From Nocardiopsis alba DSM 43377 (GTDB lineage Bacteria > Actinomycetota > Actinomycetes > Streptosporangiales > Streptosporangiaceae): a DNA stretch of 64,000 nt. Every line of letters starts with the position of its first letter. The stretch's first letter is position 1. The notes under the pieces are model-generated. The model was not told the origin of the DNA. It did no database searches and saw only the letters and a program-made list of their open reading frames with translations. Both the position numbers and the translations under genes were made by a program. The DNA lies in assembly GCF_000341225.1 (NCBI RefSeq), contig NZ_ANAC01000013.1:124001-188000 (forward strand). Reading direction: 5' to 3'. Of the stretch, positions 1 through 6,546 are shown piece after piece.

Positions 1-245
1 GGGGCGTAGGACAGTCCGTCCTCGCCCAGTTGCAGGCAGGCTCCGGCGAACACGGCGCCCCGGGTCCGGGTCTCGACGAACTCGGAGACCAGACGGCTCT
101 TGCCGACCCCGGCCTCGCCGCCGACCAGCAGCGTCTCGGAGCCGCCGGAGCGGGCCCGTTCGGCCTGGTCGGCGAGGAGGCGGAGCTGGTCCCGGCGGCC
201 GACGAAGACAGGGCTGATGTCGGAGATAAGGGGCATGGCGCCCAT
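1..245 (-). CDS. LuxR-family AAA-ATPase regulator, N-terminal part (runs off left edge)
   Basis: About 81 codons are visible, starting MGAMPLISDISPVFVGRRDQL and reaching a Walker A P-loop (GGEAGVGKS, near residues 43-51) followed by SRLVSEFVE and FAGACLQLGEDGLSYA. This is the start of the AAA_16 ATPase module of large ATP-binding LuxR (LAL/MalT-like) transcription regulators; the C-terminal helix-turn-helix would lie beyond the edge, so the LuxR assignment is inferred from family architecture. The start is the ATG that shares one base with the stop codon of the upstream 49-codon ORF, with GGAGAG four bases before it; a second in-frame ATG lies three codons on. The overlap suggests translational coupling. 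Confidence 0.75.
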   Translation of the reverse strand, partial: MGAMPLISDISPVFVGRRDQLRLLADQAERARSGGSETLLVGGEAGVGKSRLVSEFVETRTRGAVFAGACLQLGEDGLSYA

Positions 246-394
246 TATGCTCTCCGGGTCCGTCGTTCCGGGCGACGGCGGTCACGCCTCTCCTGCTCAC
301 GCAGTCGACGGGCGCGCCGCGCGAGTTCGGCCTGGCGGAGACGCTCGTCGCGCAGGGCGTGGGCGTTGGCGGAACGAAGGTCGTCATAGGTCAT
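245..394 (-). CDS. small basic protein coupled to the LuxR-type gene
   Basis: A 49-codon ORF (MTYDDLRSANAHALRDER...) with a GAGGGGG ribosome site just upstream ends in a TAA whose last base is the first base of the next gene's ATG. The product is a single arginine-rich helix (about 40% R/K over the second half) with no signal peptide or membrane segment. I recognise no family. Placement and coupling suggest a partner or a translational leader for the regulator. It could be a chance ORF in GC-rich DNA, but the TAATG junction and the ribosome site argue for a real gene. Confidence 0.55.
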   Translation of the reverse strand: MTYDDLRSANAHALRDERLRQAELARRARRLREQERRDRRRPERRTRRA

Positions 395-779
395 GGGGTC
401 CCCCTCGGATGTCGCGGGATCGGTGCTCTTCCGACCCGCTCACGACGATGCCGCTGAGAACCCCGGGGCCACATGGGGAGAAATACCGCTTTCCGCGGGC
501 GCGATCCGTGAGCCGGGCGCCCCCGTCTAAGACCTCCGTGAGATCTCCTAAGACACCCCGAGCCCCCGGGCCCATCCATCATGCAGAGGCATAACAGGTG
601 GCCTTTCCTGATATGAGGGGCATGTCGGCCATTATGACCCCCGTTTTCACGGTGAGTGGTCGGCCACCAGGGGGCCCGGTCCATCGAGATAGAGGTGCGG
701 GGCGTGTCACCACCCCCTGGAACGGCGTGACCCGTAGTTGTCTGTTGGTGTCACAGCGTGGATACCAGAGAGGTACGGG
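395..779. other. intergenic region with paired direct repeats
   Basis: No convincing gene is visible. Two CTAAGAC direct repeats start at 527 and 548, exactly 21 bp (two helical turns) apart, upstream of the leftward regulator operon, so they may be an operator. A short leftward ORF at 579-632 begins MADMPLIS, echoing the MGAMPLIS start of the regulator; 21 of 25 bases around the two starts match. Upstream of the rightward gene at 780 a GGAAC (719-723) is followed 17 bp later by TCTG, a weak ECF-sigma-like pattern. Confidence 0.4.
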
Positions 780-1442
780 ATGACGCCGGACGGTTTCGGG
801 AACGGTGGCGGGCGCGTCGACGCGCGGGGATCGGGGCGCGCGAGGGCGAGCGCGGTCCTGGGGGCGGCGGCCGTCCTTCTGCTGTCGTCCGCCCCGGTGG
901 CGGCGGACGGCGAGGGGGGCTCCTCGGAGGCGACGCCCTCGGAGTCCGGTGCCGAGGCGACGAGCGTGGCCCTGTCCGGGGACGCTCCCTCGCCGATGCC
1001 CGGCGAGGAGTTCGTCTACCGGGCGACGGTGACCAACGACGGGGCCGAACGCGCCGAGGGGGCCCTCCTGGCCCAGCACGTTCCCGCCCCGCTGGAGGTG
1101 GTGGAGGTCGGCCAGGACGGTGTATTGGAGGAGGGGGTCGCCAACTGGCGGATCGACCTTCCCGCGGGGGAGGAGGCCGTGCGCACCGTGCGGGTCCGGG
1201 TCTCCGAGACGGCGCCGGCCGACGCCAGGGCGGTGAGCACGGCCTGTCTGCTGTTGGACCGGGACGAGGAACCGACGGCCTGCGCGAGCGAGACGCTCCT
1301 GATCGCGGAGCCGACGATGTTCTCCCGGGTGGGCGACGTGTTCGACCGGGACACGATGATCCGCGCGATGGGCGCGGGCGCGTTGATGTTGCTGGCGTGG
1401 ATGTTCTGGCGCCAGTGGGGCCCCGCCGCCCGCCGCGCCTGA
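780..1442 (+). CDS. exported DUF11-like surface protein with C-terminal membrane anchor
   Basis: A 220-aa protein with a long, arginine-containing signal region (hydrophobic core near residues 24-40, cleavage probably around VAA-DG), an acidic Ser/Glu-rich linker, a beta-sandwich resembling DUF11/CARDB repeats (residues about 55-165, with GEEFVYRATVTNDG and a PAGEEAVRTVRVRV strand), two cysteines that could pair, and a terminal membrane helix (about 197-212) followed by RQWGPAARRA. It is probably an extracytoplasmic protein anchored by its C terminus. The ATG at 780 has AGAGAGG seven to eight bases upstream. Specific function unknown. Confidence 0.65.
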   Translation: MTPDGFGNGGGRVDARGSGRARASAVLGAAAVLLLSSAPVAADGEGGSSEATPSESGAEATSVALSGDAPSPMPGEEFVYRATVTNDGAERAEGALLAQHVPAPLEVVEVGQDGVLEEGVANWRIDLPAGEEAVRTVRVRVSETAPADARAVSTACLLLDRDEEPTACASETLLIAEPTMFSRVGDVFDRDTMIRAMGAGALMLLAWMFWRQWGPAARRA

Positions 1443-1492
1443 ACGGGTGTCCGATTCGTTACGTCATGGGGGACGCTGTGGCGGACGTGAAA

Positions 1493-1512
1493 ACTACAAC
1501 GCGTAGTAGTGT
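1493..1512 (+). promoter_or_regulatory. dyad and -10 of a probably leaderless promoter
   Basis: ACTAC-N5-GTAGT (1493-1507) is a short perfect dyad. It abuts TAGTGT (1507-1512), a TANNNT -10 element lying six bases before the ATG at 1519. There is no ribosome site, so the transcript probably starts at the ATG, and a repressor bound to the dyad would cover the promoter. Confidence 0.45.
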
Positions 1513-1518
1513 GTCGGC

Positions 1519-1857
1519 ATGGACATTCTCTACTCGGTGCTCGTCTTCCTGCACATGATCGGCCTGGCCGGCATCATCGCCGGTTTCCTGATGCAGTTGA
1601 TGACCGACAACGTCAAGGCCACCAAGGTCATGCTGCACAGCTCCCTGCTCCAGTTCGTCACCGGTCTGCTGCTGGTCGGCGTCGCCGAGATGGGCGACGT
1701 GGCGGAGATGAACCACATCAAGATCGGGGTCAAGCTGGTCGTCGCCCTGACGGTCGTCGTGGTCGCCGTGCTCAACCAGCGCAAGCCCGCGAAGAACCTG
1801 GCGATCACCGCCGGGGCGCTCGCCGTCCTGAACATCGCCGTGGCGGTTTTCTGGTAG
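1519..1857 (+). CDS. small four-helix membrane protein
   Basis: The 112-aa product is nearly all hydrophobic, with helices at about 3-26, 38-57, 68-88 and 95-112 and a short polar loop after helix 2 (EMGDVAEMNHIK). Small integral membrane proteins of this shape are common in actinobacteria, but I do not know a function. No Shine-Dalgarno sequence precedes the ATG and a -10-like TAGTGT ends six bases before it, so translation is probably leaderless. A strong terminator follows, so this is a single-gene unit. Confidence 0.65.
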   Translation: MDILYSVLVFLHMIGLAGIIAGFLMQLMTDNVKATKVMLHSSLLQFVTGLLLVGVAEMGDVAEMNHIKIGVKLVVALTVVVVAVLNQRKPAKNLAITAGALAVLNIAVAVFW

Positions 1858-1895
1858 GAGCCGAGGGCGCCGGTAGTGTCCTGGCCGGATCTTCG

Positions 1896-1934
1896 CCGGG
1901 GGCGGGTCGGATTCCGACCCGCCCCCGGTTTTTT
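1896..1934 (+). terminator. strong intrinsic terminator
   Basis: Perfect GC-rich inverted repeat (14-bp arms 1896-1909 and 1915-1928, five-base loop) followed directly by six T residues. It ends the 1519 transcript and insulates the amylase gene. Confidence 0.9.
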
Positions 1935-2084
1935 CGTGCCCTCGTTCCGGTTCATCTTGCTGACATCTTGCGGAAAACTTGCGCTTGTTTTCGTTGAGGT
2001 CATCGGTATCGCGCGGATGAAGGGGAGGTGAAGGGCGGTTCCCAGGGGGAGATCTCCGTGTTACCTTCGTCACGCTCACGCAAA

Positions 2085-2105
2085 CTCTTGCAAGTACTGC
2101 AAGAG
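2085..2105. promoter_or_regulatory. palindromic operator upstream of the alpha-amylase
   Basis: CTCTTGCA-AGTAC-TGCAAGAG is a perfect 8-bp-arm inverted repeat about 50 bp before the amylase start. Repeats built on CTTGCAG/CTTGCAA are known in streptomycete amylase promoters as targets of LacI-family maltose regulators (MalR/Reg1). Control by a MalR-type repressor is inferred from that resemblance; no regulator gene is in the window. Confidence 0.7.
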
Positions 2106-2155
2106 AACGACGGTGGGGTGGTATGTCCCCACCGCGGAACCCCCAAGGAGCGCAC

Positions 2156-3961
2156 ATGAGAACACCCCGGCTCGGCGCCCTGGCTGCGGCCGTGTTGTTG
2201 GGAACCGGCCTGCTGACGGCCCCCGCCACGGCCGCCGCCGACGCGGCATCGCCCTCCCCGACCCCCGCCGCGGCCCAGGAGGCAGGCGACACCATCGTCC
2301 ACCTCTTCCAATGGAACTGGGACTCGGTCGCCGCAGAGTGCGTCGACTTCCTCGGTCCGCGGGGCTACGGAGGCGTTCAGGTCTCCCCGCCCCAGGAACA
2401 CGTGGTCGTCCCGACCGCTGAAGGCGGGAACCACCCCTGGTGGCAGGACTACCAGCCGGTGTCCTACCGCATCGACAACACCCGGCGCGGCACCGCCGAG
2501 GAGTTCCGGAACATGGTCGAGACCTGTGCCGACCAGGGTGTCCGGATCTACGTCGACGCCGTCATCAACCACATGACCGGCCCCCGCGAGAACGAGGGCC
2601 CCGGCAGCGCCGGAACCGACTGGGAACTGTACGAGTACCCCGACCTGTTCGGCGACGGCGAGGCCTCCTACACCTACGAGGACTTCGGCCCCTGCTACGA
2701 GACGATCGAGAACTGGCAGGACAAGGAGGAGGTGCAGAACTGTCAGCTCCTCGGACTCGCCGACCTGAACACCGGTGACCCCGAGGTCCGGGCACAGATC
2801 GTCCGCTACCTCAACGGGCTGGTCGCCCTGGGGGTCGGCGGCTTCCGCGTGGACGCCTCCAAGCACGTCCCCGAGGACGACATGGGCGCGATCATCGGCG
2901 CCTTGGACGAGGTCCCCGGCTTCGGCGGCGCCCCGCGCGTCTACCACGAGGTCTACGGCGACCAGACGATCCCCTACACCGCGTACACGCCCTACGGTCA
3001 GGTCACCAACTTCGATCACCAGCGCAACCTCGCGTCGTCCTTCGCCGACGGGAACATCGCCGACCTGACCTCGATGCCCGACTTCGGCGGGCTCACCGGT
3101 GACGAGTCGGTGGTCTTCGTCGACAACCACGACACCCAGCGCTACGAGCCGACCCTCACCTACCTCGATGGCGACCGCTACCACCTGGCCACCGCCTTCA
3201 TGCTCGCCCACCCCTACGGAACGCCCGTGGTGATGTCGAGCTACGACTTCCGGGGCAACGTGAGCGAGGGGCCGCCCAGCGTCGGCGAGGTCGACGGCAA
3301 CCCGGCCGGATGGATCACCGCCGACAGCGACTGCTCGGGGAGCGACTGGGTCTGCGAGCACCGGAACGAGACCGTCGCCGGCATGGTCTCCTTCCGTAAC
3401 GCGGTGGAGGGCACCGACCTGACCGAGCGCCTGCGCGACGGGTCGGCGCGCGTGGCCTTCGACCGGGGCGAGACCGGTTTCGCGGCCTTCAACGCCTCCG
3501 GTCAGGCCTGGTCGCTGAGCGCCTCGACCTCCCTGCCCGACGGCGCCTACGACAACGCCGCCGGCCCGGGCACCGCCACGGTCGCCGACGGCCGGGTCAC
3601 CGCCACCGTTCCCGCCGAGGGCGCCCTGGCCCTGCACGTGGGCGGCGAGTGCGAGGAAGGGTGCGACGGCGGGGGAGAGGGGCCCGGCGAGCCGGGGACC
3701 CTGACCGCGACCGTCGAGACCCGTCCCGGTCAGGAGGTCCACGTGGTCGGTTCGACCCCCGAACTCGGCTCCTGGGAGCCCGCGAACGGGGTGCGCCTGA
3801 GCACGGACGCCGACACCTATCCCGAGTGGCGGGGGAACGTCGACATCGCCCCCGACGCCGAGTGGAAACTCGTCCGTGTGGACACCGACGGCACCGCCGA
3901 CTGGGAGCCCGGTGACAACCGGGTCGGCCCCGCCTCCGCGGTCACCTGGGGTCGCGGCTGA
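2156..3961 (+). CDS. secreted alpha-amylase (GH13) with C-terminal CBM20
   Basis: Endo-acting alpha-1,4-glucanase that would hydrolyse starch outside the cell. The 601-aa precursor has a classic signal peptide (MRTPRLGALAAAVLLGTGLL..., cleavage near ATAAADA), a GH13 barrel starting at DTIVHLFQWNWDSVA, nucleophile D233 in GFRVDASKH, acid/base E265 in VYHEVYG and stabiliser D326 in FVDNHDTQ. A beta domain follows, then a Gly/Glu linker (about 497-517) and a starch-binding CBM20 (TLTATVETRPGQEVHVVGS...ELGSWEP). AAGGAG lies five bases before the chosen ATG; an ATG 11 codons earlier lacks a ribosome site and would spoil the signal peptide. The upstream palindrome suggests maltose-responsive repression. 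Confidence 0.96.
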   Translation: MRTPRLGALAAAVLLGTGLLTAPATAAADAASPSPTPAAAQEAGDTIVHLFQWNWDSVAAECVDFLGPRGYGGVQVSPPQEHVVVPTAEGGNHPWWQDYQPVSYRIDNTRRGTAEEFRNMVETCADQGVRIYVDAVINHMTGPRENEGPGSAGTDWELYEYPDLFGDGEASYTYEDFGPCYETIENWQDKEEVQNCQLLGLADLNTGDPEVRAQIVRYLNGLVALGVGGFRVDASKHVPEDDMGAIIGALDEVPGFGGAPRVYHEVYGDQTIPYTAYTPYGQVTNFDHQRNLASSFADGNIADLTSMPDFGGLTGDESVVFVDNHDTQRYEPTLTYLDGDRYHLATAFMLAHPYGTPVVMSSYDFRGNVSEGPPSVGEVDGNPAGWITADSDCSGSDWVCEHRNETVAGMVSFRNAVEGTDLTERLRDGSARVAFDRGETGFAAFNASGQAWSLSASTSLPDGAYDNAAGPGTATVADGRVTATVPAEGALALHVGGECEEGCDGGGEGPGEPGTLTATVETRPGQEVHVVGSTPELGSWEPANGVRLSTDADTYPEWRGNVDIAPDAEWKLVRVDTDGTADWEPGDNRVGPASAVTWGRG

Positions 3962-3972
3962 TCCACGCCCCC

Positions 3973-4593
3973 TCAGCGCCCTCGATTCTCGTGGTCGGGG
4001 GCGCCTCCGCGTTCCTCGGAGGCGTCGGCGAGCGGGGGCGGGCACGGCTCCCCGGGGTCGACGGTCAGCTCGTAGTGCCACATCTCGTTGGCGTAGGTCT
4101 GACAGAGCCCGTACTCGTACCCGAAGCGGGAGAACCAGTCCGCCGCGTTCGTGTACCCGATGTCCACGGCGTCCCCGTGGACGTGGGAGGAGGCGTCGGG
4201 AGCGGCCACCCACCGGCGAGCCTCCTCCTCGTCCCCGTGTTCGCGCAGCGCCTCCTCCCACAGGTGTTCCTGGTAGCGCTCGCTCCGCCAGCCCCCGGTG
4301 ACGATCACCACGTCGACCCCGGAGTCCAGGGCGTCCGCCGCGGCCTCTCGCACCGCGGCCAGCAGCCTCGGATCCAGTCCGGTCAACGCGGGGACGTCGG
4401 CGTCGACCTCCAGCCCCTCGCCGACCGGAACGTACCCGTCGGCCTCGGTCGGTTCGTCGGATCCGCCCACCGGTCCCGGCAGCACCAGCAGGGCACCGCC
4501 GCCCTCGACGCCCTCCGGCGGGGCCGCGCAGCCTCCGGCCGCCAACACGGCCGCCAGGGCCGCGATCATCGTCCGACGGTGTACCGCACCCAC
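3973..4593 (-). CDS. M15-family D-alanyl-D-alanine carboxypeptidase lipoprotein
   Basis: A 206-aa zinc peptidase of the VanY/M15 type that trims the terminal D-Ala from peptidoglycan stems. The zinc site is visible as SSHVHGDAVDIG (SxHxxGxAxD) and WHYEL. The GTG start has AAGGGGGAG five bases upstream and gives a signal sequence ending AAGGC, an acceptable but imperfect lipobox, so the enzyme is probably membrane-tethered. Starting further upstream would add an arginine-rich segment before the signal. It is divergent from a two-component system, which suggests, without proving, shared envelope control. Confidence 0.85.
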   Translation of the reverse strand: MGAVHRRTMIAALAAVLAAGGCAAPPEGVEGGGALLVLPGPVGGSDEPTEADGYVPVGEGLEVDADVPALTGLDPRLLAAVREAAADALDSGVDVVIVTGGWRSERYQEHLWEEALREHGDEEEARRWVAAPDASSHVHGDAVDIGYTNAADWFSRFGYEYGLCQTYANEMWHYELTVDPGEPCPPPLADASEERGGAPDHENRGR

Positions 4594-4682
4594 GGGTCTC
4601 CCCCTTCGTTCGGAGCCGGGCCGGTGCCCGACGTGCGGGGCCAGACCATCAAGAGGGGCGTTGCGTCCGTGTCGAGTGATCG

Positions 4683-4717
4683 CGCAACACTTCCGCAACA
4701 GGGTGCGTCCCTAGACT
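4683..4717 (+). promoter_or_regulatory. tandem repeat and -10 of the two-component operon
   Basis: Two CGCAACA direct repeats (4683-4689, 4694-4700) start 11 bp apart, the spacing favoured by OmpR-family dimers, and sit just upstream of TAGACT (4712-4717), a TANNNT -10. The arrangement fits autoactivation by the response regulator encoded 46 bp downstream. Confidence 0.5.
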
Positions 4718-4762
4718 CGGGACCGGGCGGCCGGGGAGGCCGCCGACGAGGGAGGACACGGC

Positions 4763-5437
4763 ATGCGCGTACTGGTCGTCGAGGACGAGCCCTACATGGC
4801 CGAGGCCCTCCAGGCGGGTCTGCGCCAGGAGGCCATCGCCGCCGACATCGCGCTCGACGGAGACCGGGCGTTGGAGCGCGTGGCCGTCAACGACTACGAC
4901 GCCGTCGTCCTGGACCGGGACATCCCCGGGACCCACGGCGACGAGGTGTGCGCCGTCCTGGTCCGCGACCATCCCGGAACCCGGATCATCATGCTCACAG
5001 CCGCGGGCCGGCTGCGGGACAAGGTCGACGGTTTCTCGCTGGGGGCCGACGACTACCTCACCAAGCCGTTCGCCCTGGAGGAACTGGTGATGCGTCTGCG
5101 CGCCCTGGCCCGCCGCCCGGCCACCGCCGTCGATCCGGTGCTCCATCGCGGCGACCTGCGCTTGGACCCCTACCGTAGGGAGGCCCACCGGGGCGGTCGT
5201 CCCCTGCGGCTGCCGCGCAAACAGTTCGCCGTCCTCGAACTGCTGATGCGCGCCGACGGGGCCGTGGTCACCGCCGAGACCCTGTTGGAGAAGGTGTGGG
5301 ACGAGCACGCCGACCCCTTCACCACCGCGCCCCGGGTCGCGGTCTCGCACCTGCGCAGGGTGTTGGGCGACCCGGACCCGATCGTCACCGTCCCCGGTGT
5401 CGGCTACCGCCTGGTCGACCCGGAGCGGGAACGATGA
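4763..5437 (+). CDS. OmpR/PhoB-family response regulator
   Basis: 224 aa with an N-terminal receiver (acidic pair E7/D8, phosphoacceptor D51 in VVLDRD, lysine in DDYLTKPF) and a C-terminal winged helix (RLPRKQFAVLELLMRADGAVVTAETLLEKVW, ending VRGVGYRL-type VPGVGYRLVDP). It would activate or repress genes when phosphorylated by the kinase that follows. GAGGGAGG precedes the ATG. The stop overlaps the kinase start (ATGA), so the two are translationally coupled. Confidence 0.95.
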   Translation: MRVLVVEDEPYMAEALQAGLRQEAIAADIALDGDRALERVAVNDYDAVVLDRDIPGTHGDEVCAVLVRDHPGTRIIMLTAAGRLRDKVDGFSLGADDYLTKPFALEELVMRLRALARRPATAVDPVLHRGDLRLDPYRREAHRGGRPLRLPRKQFAVLELLMRADGAVVTAETLLEKVWDEHADPFTTAPRVAVSHLRRVLGDPDPIVTVPGVGYRLVDPERER

Positions 5438-6546
5438 GCCGGGCGCCCCGGCGTCCGGGGCTGCCGGTCAGCGCCCGTCTCCGTCTCACCCTGGGCTACG
5501 CGGCGTTCCTGGTCGTGGCGGGGGCGGCGATCCTGGTCGGCGTCTACGTCGTCGTCCGCTTCATCCCCGACTACCCGCTGACCAGCTCCGACCCCAGCCT
5601 CTCCGATGTCGGGATCACCTCCCGAGGGGAGATCCTCTCCGCCCTCGTGGACGTCTCACTGTGGGTCCTGGCCGCGCTGGCCGTCATCGGTCTCGGCGGT
5701 GGCTGGCTTCTGGCCGGCTGGGTGCTGCGGCCACTACGCCGCATCGACGCCGCGGTCCGCGCCGTCGCCGCCGGCGGCCTGGACCACCGGATCCGCCTGG
5801 AAGGGCCCGACGACGAGTTCCGTCGGCTGGCGGACGCCTTCGACCACATGCTCGACCGTCTCCAGGACGCCTTCGCCGTCCAGGAGAGGTTCGCCGCCAA
5901 CGCCTCGCACGAACTGCGCACCCCGCTGGCGATCACCGCCACCATGCTCGACGTGGCCCGCAGAGAGCCCGGCCACGACCCCGCCCTGATCGAGCGCCTG
6001 TCCAGGGTCAACGCCCGAGCGGTCGACCTCACCGAGGCGCTGCTGCGGCTGGCCGACGTCGACGCCGTCACCGCCGCGGCCCGCCCCTTGGACCTGGCCG
6101 ATCCCGTCGGTCGGGCCGTCGAGGAGGCAGCGGAGGAGGCCCGGCGGCGCGGCGTCGATCTGCGATCCGACCTTCGCGCCGCGCCGGTGACCGGAGACGC
6201 CGAACTGCTGCTGCGGCTGGCCGACAACCTGGTCCGCAACACGCTGCGGCACAACATCGGCGAAGGATGGGCGAGGATCTCGGTCGATCGGGATCGGGAC
6301 GGTTCGGCCGTGTTGCGCACCGAGAACACCGGGGCGACGCTGTCACCGGAGAGCGTCGCCCGGCTCACCGAACCCTTCCTGCGAGGAGAGGGCCGGACCC
6401 GCCGGGACGGAGAGGGACACGGTCTGGGACTGGCCCTGGTCTCCCGGGTCGTGGACGTCCACGGCGGCACCCTGACCCTGGAGGCGCGCCACGGGGGAGG
6501 ACTCCTCGTCACGGTGGTCCTCCCCGCCCGCCCTCAGTCGTCGTAG
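5434..6546 (+). CDS. sensor histidine kinase
   Basis: 370 aa: two membrane helices (about 20-42 and 73-97) around a short, roughly 30-residue extracytoplasmic loop, a HAMP linker, the H-box NASHELRTPLA with H159, an N-box DNLVRNTLRHN and the ATP-lid G-box GHGLGLALV. The small external loop suggests sensing within or near the membrane rather than binding a large ligand. It partners the preceding regulator. Its 3' end overlaps the 3' end of glnE by 13 bp on the opposite strand. Confidence 0.93.
   Translation: MSRAPRRPGLPVSARLRLTLGYAAFLVVAGAAILVGVYVVVRFIPDYPLTSSDPSLSDVGITSRGEILSALVDVSLWVLAALAVIGLGGGWLLAGWVLRPLRRIDAAVRAVAAGGLDHRIRLEGPDDEFRRLADAFDHMLDRLQDAFAVQERFAANASHELRTPLAITATMLDVARREPGHDPALIERLSRVNARAVDLTEALLRLADVDAVTAAARPLDLADPVGRAVEEAAEEARRRGVDLRSDLRAAPVTGDAELLLRLADNLVRNTLRHNIGEGWARISVDRDRDGSAVLRTENTGATLSPESVARLTEPFLRGEGRTRRDGEGHGLGLALVSRVVDVHGGTLTLEARHGGGLLVTVVLPARPQSS

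Noticed and set aside
579..632. 17-codon ORF MADMPLISGK... as a gene
   Set aside because: No ribosome site, abrupt stop, and its resemblance to the regulator start is better explained as a remnant; reported only as an echo.
2000..4261. A 753-codon minus-strand frame across the amylase gene
   Set aside because: Antisense shadow of the amylase; no start context or recognisable protein.
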